A stretch of 33,193 nt of DNA from Hyphomicrobium sp. GTDB taxonomy: Bacteria > Pseudomonadota > Alphaproteobacteria > Rhizobiales > Hyphomicrobiaceae. The notes below the pieces were generated by a model. The model was not told the DNA's origin. It saw only the letters and a program-made list of their open reading frames with translations, and searched no databases. A program made the position numbers and the translations under genes. The stretch spans positions 1-33,193 of the forward strand of contig JASBSU010000011.1 of the NCBI GenBank assembly GCA_030148725.1, in the 5' to 3' direction. Positions 15,231 to 23,080 of the stretch are shown here, piece after piece. How positions within the stretch are numbered: the first letter of the stretch is position 1; each line of letters opens with the position of its first letter.

Positions 15231-17678
15231 GTGATGCGTCTAACGCGGGCACCGCAAGAGGGTTGCGGATCGTCACGCGTCACCTGTCAGCGCCGTAAGG
15301 CTGCTGGACGGGTGCGTTTGGCTGTGCTCGCGCTGCTGTCCGCAACGCTTGTCACCGCCTTCGACGCCCTTGCCCAGGATGCAACCACGCTGGCGCCCGA
15401 CGTCCAGCGCCAGAGCGCGTTTCCGAAGCAAAGCCTGGTCGGCCCCTCACGCAACATCGACAAATCGCAGCCGCTGTACCTGCAGGGCGATGAGCTCGTG
15501 TACGACACGGGCGGCAACAAGGTCATCGCGCGCGGCAACGTCGAGATCTTCTACAACAACTACATCCTGACTGCTGACCAAGTCGTTTACGACCAGTCGG
15601 CAAACACGCTGACGGCCGTCGGCAACGTCGTGCTCAAGGAGCCGAACGGAAATATCGTGCGCGCGGACCGGTACACGCTGACCGACGATTTCCGCGACGG
15701 TTTCGTCTCGCAGCTGTCGGTCGTGGCAAGCGACGACACGCGCATCGCCGCCGAGTCCGCCCAGCGCCGCGCCGGCAACACGACGGTGTTCACGAACGGC
15801 CGCTTCACGCCTTGTAAATCGAGCGACGGGATGCCGCCGCTGTGGTGCTTGAGCGCCGCGACGGTCATTCACGACCAGCAGGCCGCGACCATCACCTATC
15901 AGGACGCCCGCTTCGAGCTGTTCGGCGTTCCGATCCTCTATACGCCCTACTTCGAGCACGCCGACCCGTCGGTGAAGCGCAAGTCCGGCTTCCTGATGCC
16001 GCAGCCGTCGATCTCCGAGACCCTCGGCTACAGCACCACCATTCCGTATTACTTCGCGCTAGCGCCCAACTACGACTTCACCTTCTACCCGATGTACACG
16101 TCGCGGCAGGGCATCCTGTGGCAGGGCGAGTGGCGGCATCGGACCGAGAACGGCCAGTATTACATCAAGGGAACGGGCATCGATCAGGATGCCGGGACCC
16201 TGCCGTCGAGCATCGTGAACCGTGAGCAGTACGACGGCTGGCGCGGGAGCCTCGACACCAAGGGCCTGTTCAACATCGGCAGCTGGTGGAAATTCGGCTG
16301 GGACGTCACCACGGAGACGGACGACGAGTTCCGCCGGTTCTACAAGCTCGACAACATCCTGCTGACGGATCGCGTCAACAAGATCTTCTTCAACGGCATG
16401 TCGGACCGGAACTTCTTCCAGATCGCGGCCTACGAGTTCACGGATCTCGGCTACACGACGCCTGATACGAGCGAGACCAAGCAGTACGCCTATCCGATCC
16501 TCGACTACAATTACGTGTTTGCCGACCCGATCCTCGGCGGCGAGCTGACTTGGACCACGAACGCGCTGGCGCTTTCGAGCAACCAGGATCCGACCTCGTT
16601 CGCGCCGCTGGCGGACACCAATCAGCAGATGAACCGCGTGGTGACGGAGCTGAATTGGCGCCGCCGCCTGACCGATCCGCTCGGCATCACTTACACGCCG
16701 TTCGCTCAATTGCGCGCCGACGCCTATCAGATCAGCAATTATTTCGACCCCTACGACAACACGGCGCCGCTGCAGGAGACGTCATTCGCGCGTGGCCTCG
16801 CGGCCGGCGGCGTAACCATTGCCTATCCGTGGGTCGCCAATGCCGCCGGGGGGTCACACGTCATCGAGCCGATCGGACAGATCATCGCCCGCCAGGCGTC
16901 GATCCGGCAGGATGGGCTGCCGAACGAAGACGCGCAGAGCCTCGTCTTCGACGACACGAACCTGTTCGAGCTGACGAAGTTCTCAGGTTATGACCGGATC
17001 GAGGTCGGTACGCGCGCCAACGTCGGTCTGCAGTACACCTTCCAGTCCAACAACGGCGGCTATGCGCGGTTGCTGGCTGGTGAAAGCTATCAGCTCGCCG
17101 GCGACAACGCTTACGCCAACCCGAGCTACGACGTGAACGGCAACCCGGTCTTCAGCTCAGACAGCGGCCTGCAGAACTCGCGGTCCGACTATGTTCTCGG
17201 TGCCTACGTGTCGCCCTGGAACTTCATGCAGCTGATCTCGCAGTCGCGGTTCGACCAATCGAGCTTCAACCTGGCCCGCCTCGATGCCGGCGGTCAGCTG
17301 AACCTCGGCCCGCTGACCATGAATGCGATCTACGCGTACCTGAACACCGATCCGACCAACGGCATCAACACCTCCCAGTCTGACGTCTACGGCAGCATCA
17401 GCCTGCGCCTGACCGATCGTTGGACCGTTGCTGCAGCGATGCGTTACGACATCGATGCCGACGAGCTGGCATCGGACATGTTCCAGATCCGCTATGCGGA
17501 CGAGTGCTTCGTGCTGACGGCGACCTATACGGACAACTACTACGTCAACCCGAACCTGGTGGACGGCCAGACCCTCATGCTGCGCTTCGAGCTGAAGCAT
17601 CTGGGCGAGTTCGGCTACTCGACCGACGCGCTGAACTTCAATTTCAGCGAGCAGCAGTCCGGCGCGACCACGCCGTAA
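15231..17678 (+). CDS. lptD: LPS assembly outer-membrane protein LptD
   Basis: 815 residues. GTG 15231 follows the lptG stop directly and has AGGAGG 8 nt upstream; ATG 15234 is next best. An unusually long basic N-region precedes the signal core (RLAVLALLSATLVTAFDALA|QD). Residues about 80-180 form the LptA-like beta-taco domain (LQGDELVYD, GNVEIFYNNY), and from about 225 comes the large LptD barrel (ARFELFGVPILYTPYF, SVKRKSGFLMP). It inserts LPS into the outer leaflet with LptE. Cys195 and Cys206 (FTPCK, LWCLS) and Cys759 (DECFVL) stand where disulfides link the two domains; only three cysteines remain in the mature chain against four in E. coli. The partner LptE is not in this window. Confidence 0.95.
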   Translation: MMRLTRAPQEGCGSSRVTCQRRKAAGRVRLAVLALLSATLVTAFDALAQDATTLAPDVQRQSAFPKQSLVGPSRNIDKSQPLYLQGDELVYDTGGNKVIARGNVEIFYNNYILTADQVVYDQSANTLTAVGNVVLKEPNGNIVRADRYTLTDDFRDGFVSQLSVVASDDTRIAAESAQRRAGNTTVFTNGRFTPCKSSDGMPPLWCLSAATVIHDQQAATITYQDARFELFGVPILYTPYFEHADPSVKRKSGFLMPQPSISETLGYSTTIPYYFALAPNYDFTFYPMYTSRQGILWQGEWRHRTENGQYYIKGTGIDQDAGTLPSSIVNREQYDGWRGSLDTKGLFNIGSWWKFGWDVTTETDDEFRRFYKLDNILLTDRVNKIFFNGMSDRNFFQIAAYEFTDLGYTTPDTSETKQYAYPILDYNYVFADPILGGELTWTTNALALSSNQDPTSFAPLADTNQQMNRVVTELNWRRRLTDPLGITYTPFAQLRADAYQISNYFDPYDNTAPLQETSFARGLAAGGVTIAYPWVANAAGGSHVIEPIGQIIARQASIRQDGLPNEDAQSLVFDDTNLFELTKFSGYDRIEVGTRANVGLQYTFQSNNGGYARLLAGESYQLAGDNAYANPSYDVNGNPVFSSDSGLQNSRSDYVLGAYVSPWNFMQLISQSRFDQSSFNLARLDAGGQLNLGPLTMNAIYAYLNTDPTNGINTSQSDVYGSISLRLTDRWTVAAAMRYDIDADELASDMFQIRYADECFVLTATYTDNYYVNPNLVDGQTLMLRFELKHLGEFGYSTDALNFNFSEQQSGATTP

Positions 17679-17793
17679 CGCTAAGCTGATGGGGTCGGCT
17701 GCAGGGTGCCCTCGAGGCACTGGCGCTCTGTGGCGCCGGACAATCACCCCCGGGCAGGATCGTGGCGCGCCAGGCGGCGAGCTCCGACTAGCC

Positions 17794-17892
17794 GGGTCGC
17801 GGTTGCCCACAGCGTTAGCCATGTGGCTGTGCATTCGGGTCGCGTCACCGGGTCGCCAAGGTTTACGTCAATAACGCATCACAATGGGTCGC
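17794..17892 (+). repeat. four direct copies of GGGTCGC upstream of surA
   Basis: GGGTCGC occurs at 17794-17800, 17837-17843, 17850-17856 and 17886-17892, all in the same orientation, within the 280-bp lptD-surA gap. The last copy lies where the -35 region of the putative surA promoter would be. In such GC-rich DNA chance copies are possible, but four in 99 bp is unusual. Confidence 0.45.
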
Positions 17893-17906
17893 CAGGGCGG
17901 TTGCTC

Positions 17907-17915
17907 TGCTATGAT
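17907..17915 (+). promoter_or_regulatory. extended -10 element, candidate surA promoter
   Basis: TGCTATGAT matches the extended -10 form (TGn then TATGAT, five of six consensus bases). There is no good -35 hexamer; the GGGTCGC copy at 17886-17892 takes its place. Predicted start of transcription is near 17922, about 37 nt before ATG 17959. This would let surA-pdxA-rsmA be expressed apart from lptFGD. Confidence 0.45.
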
Positions 17916-17958
17916 CGCATAGGCGCCAGCGGCGAAGGTATTGAAAGACGTGCGAGCG

Positions 17959-19215
17959 ATGGTCTCGGCCAGACAGACAAAGAACGATGGCTTTGCGGGC
18001 GCGGCTGCTGCGGACGTGACGCTTTGGCGCCCGGAGCCAATGGGTGCGCGGAGCGCTCGGCTTTGCGCAGCCTCGCTTTGCGCGCTTGGGATGCTGGGGC
18101 TGCTCCTCCCTGCGGGGAATGTCCTCGCTGAGACTCCGGCGACGCCCAAGAAGACCGTCACCGCCAAGGCGACACAGGCTGAGACCGTTGACCGGCCCGT
18201 GCAGTCGATCGTGGCTCTCGTCAACGACGAGCCGATCACCGGATACGAGATCCAGCAGCGCGTCGCGCTCGCCATGCTCGGCGCTCCGGAGATGCAGAAG
18301 AAGCTGCAGGCGCGCCTCAAGGCGCCGAACATGAACGACCAGTTCAAGGCGTTCGCCATCAAGCGTCTGCAAGCGAACCCTCCGAAGTCGGAAGCCGAGC
18401 AGCAGCAGCGCATCAAGCAGCTGCAGGGCGAGTTCGTTGCGAGCATCAAGGGGCAGATCGAGAAAGAATTCGTGCCGACGGCGCGCAAGCAGGCGCTCGA
18501 TGAACTCATCGACGAGCGGCTGAAGCTGCAAGAGGCCAAGAAGCTGAGTGTCGTCGCCGCCGACGATGAGGTGGAGCGCATCCTCGCCGGCATGGCAGAG
18601 CGCAACAAGATGACCACCGCGCAGTTCGGCGAGCATCTGCAGAAGATGGGTGCAAACATCACCGTCATGCGCGAGCGCATCCGCGCCTCGCTGTCGTGGA
18701 CGGATGTCATTCGCCGCAAGTTCGGGCACCAGATCACGGTGGCAAACCGCGATGTCGACAAGATGGTCGCTACCACGGAAGCTCAGGACGACGTCGAGTT
18801 GCGCATCCATCGCGTGCTTCTGAACCTGCCGACCAACCCGGACCAGAAGCGTCTCGCCCAGCGCCTCAGCGACGCGGAGAACATGCGCAGCCGCTTCACA
18901 GGCTGCAAGACGATGGACGCGATGGCGCGCGGTGTGTCGGGTGCGCGCTTCGACAATCTCGGGGATCGCCGTCCGAGCAGCCTTCCCGAGCCGACGCGCA
19001 GCCTATTGCTGGCGGCGCACGACGATGAGCTGCTGCCGGCGACCATCGGCGAGAACGGCGTCGAGCTGTGGGCGGTGTGCGGGCGCAAGGTCGTGAAAGC
19101 GGACAGCGCCAAGCGCGAGACCGCGCAGAACGAGCTGCGCCAGAAGGAGTTCGAGATCCTGTCGAAGAAGTATCTCAAGGATCTGCGTACGGACGCGCAC
19201 ATCGAGTACCGCTGA
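17959..19215 (+). CDS. surA: periplasmic chaperone SurA-like protein
   Basis: 418 residues from ATG 17959; a TTG at 17941 and an ATG at 18040 are alternatives, the latter giving the neatest signal peptide (GARSARLCAASLCALGMLGL, then LPAGNVLA|ET). After a Lys/Thr linker comes the SurA N-terminal chaperone domain (IVALVNDEPITGYEIQQRVA through LDELIDERLKLQEAKKL). A single, shortened parvulin-like region follows (ELRIHRVLLNLP to ENGVELWAVCGRKV), with the active-site pattern poorly kept, so chaperone activity is more likely than isomerase activity. SurA escorts beta-barrel proteins such as LptD to the BAM complex, which explains its place right after lptD. pdxA starts one base after its stop. Confidence 0.88.
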   Translation: MVSARQTKNDGFAGAAAADVTLWRPEPMGARSARLCAASLCALGMLGLLLPAGNVLAETPATPKKTVTAKATQAETVDRPVQSIVALVNDEPITGYEIQQRVALAMLGAPEMQKKLQARLKAPNMNDQFKAFAIKRLQANPPKSEAEQQQRIKQLQGEFVASIKGQIEKEFVPTARKQALDELIDERLKLQEAKKLSVVAADDEVERILAGMAERNKMTTAQFGEHLQKMGANITVMRERIRASLSWTDVIRRKFGHQITVANRDVDKMVATTEAQDDVELRIHRVLLNLPTNPDQKRLAQRLSDAENMRSRFTGCKTMDAMARGVSGARFDNLGDRRPSSLPEPTRSLLLAAHDDELLPATIGENGVELWAVCGRKVVKADSAKRETAQNELRQKEFEILSKKYLKDLRTDAHIEYR

Positions 19216-19216
19216 C

Positions 19217-20242
19217 ATGCGCCGGCGCCAGCCACTCGCCGTGAGCATGGGCGATCCGGCCGGTATCGGTCCGGAAATCACACTGCGTGCGTGGGCCGAC
19301 CGACATGAGCGCGGACTGGAGCCTTTCGTCGCCTTCGCCGACAAGGATCTTCTGGCTGCCAGAGCGCGCCTGCTCGGTCTGACGGTCCCGATTGCGGTCG
19401 TCGGCTCCGTGGCGGAGGCTTTCGACGCATTCGGCTCGTCGCTGCCCGTGTTGCATACCCCGCTGCGCGCTCCGGCGCGCCCGGGTGTCGCGGATGCCGC
19501 GAACCGGGGAACCATCATCGGCGCGATCGAGGACGCAACCGCCGCCGTCGTGCGCGGAGAAGCTGCGGCGATCGTGACGAACCCGATCGCCAAGCACGTG
19601 GTGCGCGGCGATGATTTCGCGTTTCCAGGTCACACCGAGTTCCTGGCGGCGCTGGCCGAGCGGCATTTCGGCAAAACCTACAGACCCGTGATGATGCTGG
19701 CGTCGGAGGAACTGCGCGTAGTGCCGTTGACGGTGCACTGCCCGCTCGCAAGCGTTCCCAAGGCGATCACGCGCGGGCTGGTTCGCGAGACGGTTCATAC
19801 GACCTATACGGCGCTCAAAGCCGACTTCGGCATCGCGGCGCCACGCATCGCGGTCACCGGGCTCAATCCGCACGCCGGCGAGGAAGGCACGATGGGGCGC
19901 GAGGAGACCGACGTCATCGCGCCGGCCATTGCAGACCTGCGCTCGGAGGGCCTGTCGGTGACGGGGCCGCATCCTGCCGACACACTGTTCCATGCCGCGG
20001 CGCGCCGCACCTACGACGCGGTGGTTGCGATGTATCACGACCAGGCGCTGATTCCGATCAAGACGCTGGCCTTCGATGAGGGCGTCAACGTCACGCTGGG
20101 ACTGCCCTTCGTGCGTACATCGCCCGATCACGGCACGGCTTTCGACATCGCTGCGGACGGTCGCGCCTCGCCAACGAGCCTCATAGCTGCGCTGAAGCTC
20201 GCGACGGAGATCGCGGCAGCGCGCGCGGCGGGCGTACCATGA
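19217..20242 (+). CDS. pdxA: 4-hydroxythreonine-4-phosphate dehydrogenase
   Basis: 341 residues. NAD-dependent enzyme that oxidises 4-phosphohydroxy-L-threonine in the DXP-dependent pyridoxal phosphate pathway; the product is used by PdxJ. It opens with the signature MGDPAGIGPE at 11-20. The three metal-binding histidines are in place: His174 (TVHCPL), His219 (GLNPHAGE) and His274 (MYHDQALIP), and the SPDHGTAFDIA end motif follows. Length is typical. It begins one base after surA and its stop overlaps the rsmA start (ATGA), so the three are translationally linked, as in E. coli. Confidence 0.96.
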   Translation: MRRRQPLAVSMGDPAGIGPEITLRAWADRHERGLEPFVAFADKDLLAARARLLGLTVPIAVVGSVAEAFDAFGSSLPVLHTPLRAPARPGVADAANRGTIIGAIEDATAAVVRGEAAAIVTNPIAKHVVRGDDFAFPGHTEFLAALAERHFGKTYRPVMMLASEELRVVPLTVHCPLASVPKAITRGLVRETVHTTYTALKADFGIAAPRIAVTGLNPHAGEEGTMGREETDVIAPAIADLRSEGLSVTGPHPADTLFHAAARRTYDAVVAMYHDQALIPIKTLAFDEGVNVTLGLPFVRTSPDHGTAFDIAADGRASPTSLIAALKLATEIAAARAAGVP

Positions 20243-21132
20243 CGAGCAGCGATCGCGAAGTGAGCGGCGCCAGCCCGGACGGACTGCCGCCCCTGCGCGA
20301 CATCATCAGCGCGTTTGGTCTCGAAGCGAAGAAGAGCCTCGGGCAGAATTTCATTCTGGATCTCAATCTGACGCGCCGCATTGCGCGTGCTGCCGGCAAG
20401 CTCGAAGGGCGGACGGCCGTCGAGGTTGGTCCGGGACCTGGCGGCTTGACGCGCGCGCTGCTGCTGGAAGGTGCGACGCGCGTCGTCGCGGTCGAGCGCG
20501 ATGAGCGGGTACGGGGCGCGCTGGATATGATTTCCCAGCGCTATCCCGGAAAGCTCGACGTGCATTTCGGCGATGCGCTTCAAACCGACTGGCCGAAGGT
20601 GCTCGGCCCTACGCCCGGCCCGACGGTCATCGTTGCGAACCTGCCGTATGGCGTGGCGACGCTGCTGCTCACCGGATGGCTCGACACGGAGCCGTGGCCA
20701 CCGTGGTTCGAGCGCATGGTGCTGATGTTCCAGAAAGAGGTGGCCGAGCGCATCGTCGCCGTGCCGCACACCAAAGCGTACGGGCGCCTGTCGGTGCTGG
20801 CGCAATGGCGGACGGCGCCGCGCATCGTGCTCAACGTGCCGCGCGAAGCGTTCACGCCGGCACCAAAGGTGGAATCGGCGGTCGTCGAGTTCGTCCCGCA
20901 CAAGGAACCAACGCCGCCATGCACGCCGCGCGCGCTCGCAAGGGTGACGGCGGCAGCGTTCGGGCAGCGGCGCAAGATGCTGCGGTCGAGCCTGAAGCAG
21001 CTCGTCGCCGAGCCCGAGGGCTTGCTCGACGCCGCGGGGATCGCGGGTAATCTGCGCGCCGAGGACCTGAGCGTCAAAGACTTCGCGCGGCTGGCGCTCG
21101 TGTTCGAGCGCTCACCCGTTGGTCGCGGCTGA
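20239..21132 (+). CDS. rsmA: 16S rRNA (adenine(1518)-N6/adenine(1519)-N6)-dimethyltransferase
   Basis: 297 residues (RsmA/KsgA). Uses S-adenosylmethionine to dimethylate two adenines in the 3' hairpin of 16S rRNA, a late checkpoint in 30S assembly. Seen: KKSLGQNFI at 31-39, the SAM-binding EVGPGPGGLT at 62-71, acidic end VERDER at 85-90, GDAL at 111-114, and the catalytic NLPY at 134-137. The base after NLPY is Gly138 where Asn is usual. The C-terminal helical domain is complete (FGQRRKMLRSSLKQL). The start overlaps the pdxA stop by ATGA. Its 3' end overlaps the converging YqhA-family gene by 21 bp. Confidence 0.96.
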   Translation: MTSSDREVSGASPDGLPPLRDIISAFGLEAKKSLGQNFILDLNLTRRIARAAGKLEGRTAVEVGPGPGGLTRALLLEGATRVVAVERDERVRGALDMISQRYPGKLDVHFGDALQTDWPKVLGPTPGPTVIVANLPYGVATLLLTGWLDTEPWPPWFERMVLMFQKEVAERIVAVPHTKAYGRLSVLAQWRTAPRIVLNVPREAFTPAPKVESAVVEFVPHKEPTPPCTPRALARVTAAAFGQRRKMLRSSLKQLVAEPEGLLDAAGIAGNLRAEDLSVKDFARLALVFERSPVGRG

Positions 21133-21672
21133 GGGCGCTGGGTAGGGCACGGGCGCGGGATAGGACGGCGCCGGCTGTGCGGCCGTATCTGTGCTGTCGT
21201 CCTCGCCGCTCGGCTCGTTGGTGAACAGGCGAAGCGCGCCGGCGAGCAGCAGAATTGAGATCGGCTTCACCAGCAGTGGCCAGCTGACGTTGACGCCGAG
21301 CGCCGCCCAATCGGTTGCGAAATCCACCACGAGGTAGACGAGGATGGCGCCGATGAGCGTCGTCTTCAGTTCGTGCATTCCCGTGGGGCGCATCCACGGG
21401 CGGAGCTTCTTGCGGTCCTGCTTGGCGAGCTTGAACACGAAGCCGAACACGATGGCGTAGGTGAAGATCACCAGCACGATGCCGAACAGGAAGATGTCGG
21501 TCGCCTCCATGACGGCGGCGGTGATCAGCTTGTGGTCCTGATGATGATAGAGCGCCTGCGCCGCCTCGAAGATAAGCGTGAGGCCCTGCCAGAACATGAT
21601 CAGCGCGCCGATCGCGGTTCCGAACGCGGCGACGAGCAGGATGAGGCGTAGAGACAACGCGGTACGCAGCAT
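21112..21672 (-). CDS. YqhA-family (UPF0114) inner-membrane protein
   Basis: 186 residues. There are four hydrophobic segments: LILLVAAFGTAIGALIMFWQ, DIFLFGIVLVIFTYAIVFGF, TTLIGAILVYLVVDFATDW and PISILLLAGALRLF. The conserved block HELKTTLIGAILVYLVVDF and the paired ...ATDIFLFGIVLVIFTYAI agree with the UPF0114/YqhA family, whose function is not established. The C-terminus adds a Pro/Ala/Thr-rich cytoplasmic tail. It lies 68 bp downstream of the secreted hydrolase gene on the same strand, so it may be the last gene of the gmk-hydrolase-hydrolase run. The last 21 bp overlap the end of rsmA on the other strand. No good ribosome site is visible before ATG 21672. Confidence 0.8.
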   Translation of the reverse strand: MLRTALSLRLILLVAAFGTAIGALIMFWQGLTLIFEAAQALYHHQDHKLITAAVMEATDIFLFGIVLVIFTYAIVFGFVFKLAKQDRKKLRPWMRPTGMHELKTTLIGAILVYLVVDFATDWAALGVNVSWPLLVKPISILLLAGALRLFTNEPSGEDDSTDTAAQPAPSYPAPVPYPAPSAATNG

Positions 21673-21740
21673 GAGGACCGATCCATGGCGATGCTGCCCA
21701 AGGAGCTACCACGGTCGGGGTTACGAATGGCTGATCGGGG

Positions 21741-22937
21741 CTAGCGCTTGCAGTCGTTCGGTGTGGGCTTGCCGAGGAAGCGGTCGTGCATCCAGGTGAC
21801 GGCGGCGTAGGCGCTCTTCTCGGCAGCGAAGCTGTGCGAGGCCCCTTTCAGCATGCGCATGGTCACCGGCGTGCCGTTCTGGCAGAGCGCCTTGCCGAAG
21901 GCCAAGGTGATTTCCGGCCTTACGGTGGTGTCGGCGGTGCCCTGAGCGATGAAGACCGGTACGTTGATGGGCCGGCGGCCGGGTGAGTTCGTCAACATCA
22001 GCTCGCGCAATTCGGGGATGTCGGTCGGGTCGGCCCTGAGGAACGCCTTGTTGAGCGGCTGAGCAAGCTTCAAAGTTTGCAGCATTTGCGAGAGGGACTG
22101 GATGCAGCTCTGGCCCACTCGCTCGAACTGAGGCTCGACCCCCTCGTCCAACACCGACTTGAGCGGAAAGTTGTATGTCCGCGACCAGGAGAGGAGCGCC
22201 ATGGCCGTGAGGCTGTTGCCGGCGATTGTGCCCTTCTGGGCGCGAAGCAGCTCGACGAGGTCGGTTGCCGGGGCTGCGGTTGCGATCGCGACCAGCTTCA
22301 GCTCGGGTGCGTACGTTGCTGCGATTTCGCCCGTAAAGAGCGCGGCGTGTCCGCCCTGAGAATGGCCCCACACCGCGAAACGGTTGGTCGCGTGTGCGCC
22401 CTTGAGGTTGCGTGCGGCGCGGACGGAATCGATGACGGAGCGCGCTTCGCTCTCGCCGACGAGATAGGCGTGGACGCCAGGCGTGCCAAGGCCCTCGTAG
22501 TCGGTGGCGACGACGACATAACCGCGCTTCAGCATGTCTTCGAGGCCGGGAATCGTGCCGGAGAGATTGGGGAGCAGTCCCGGTGCGCAGCGGCTCGAGA
22601 CGCCGGTCGTATAGTGGGCCCACGCGATCACGTCGCGGCCTTCGCGTGGTGCCGGTCCGGCTGGGTAGATGACGGTGCCGGAAACCGCGATCGGCTCGCC
22701 CTTGAGATTGGTCGAGCGATAGATGATGCGGAATGCTTTGGCGTTCGCCGGAGCGCCGCCGATCTGCGGATAGATGTGAAAGACGTATCCGGGTTTCGCC
22801 TTGCGAATCTGCGCCGGCGAAACATCGAGCTTGAGGTTCTGCGCAACCGCTTGCGTGCCGCCGGTTGCGAACGCGAGCGTCAGCAGGACGAGGAATGACA
22901 GCGAGCGACAGACGGGGGAAAAGGATCGGACGCGCAT
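21741..22937 (-). CDS. secreted alpha/beta hydrolase, secretory-lipase type, copy 2
   Basis: 398 residues from ATG 22937. The signal peptide has core SLSFLVLLTLAFATG and cleaves after AVA. Alpha/beta hydrolase with nucleophile Ser193 in GHSQGG, acid Asp336 (AQGTADTTVRP) and base His368 (GASHSF). The shape (VFHIYPQIGGAPANAKAFRI, GTVIYPAGPAP, DVIAWAHYTTG) fits the secretory lipase (LIP) family, which cleaves lipid or short-chain esters outside the cytoplasm. Two cysteine pairs probably form disulfides. It is a close paralogue of the next gene upstream, from which it is separated by 143 bp. The substrate is unknown. Confidence 0.87.
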   Translation of the reverse strand: MRVRSFSPVCRSLSFLVLLTLAFATGGTQAVAQNLKLDVSPAQIRKAKPGYVFHIYPQIGGAPANAKAFRIIYRSTNLKGEPIAVSGTVIYPAGPAPREGRDVIAWAHYTTGVSSRCAPGLLPNLSGTIPGLEDMLKRGYVVVATDYEGLGTPGVHAYLVGESEARSVIDSVRAARNLKGAHATNRFAVWGHSQGGHAALFTGEIAATYAPELKLVAIATAAPATDLVELLRAQKGTIAGNSLTAMALLSWSRTYNFPLKSVLDEGVEPQFERVGQSCIQSLSQMLQTLKLAQPLNKAFLRADPTDIPELRELMLTNSPGRRPINVPVFIAQGTADTTVRPEITLAFGKALCQNGTPVTMRMLKGASHSFAAEKSAYAAVTWMHDRFLGKPTPNDCKR

Positions 22938-23080
22938 GCGATGTTGCACCGGGAGGCTGCATCGAAGTGGCGGAAGCAACGGACACTAGCGGTTTCGCAC
23001 GCTTTCGTCCTGCAAACCGCGCGCACGGTAAACGGCGGACGCGGTTGCCTTATGACAGAGCAGATCGCGCGGCCTGCGGC

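Noticed and set aside
21721-22986. 421-codon minus-strand frame in another phase over the hydrolase
   Set aside because: Its product is a repetitive Arg/Ser/His-rich chain; the true frame has a signal peptide and a catalytic triad.
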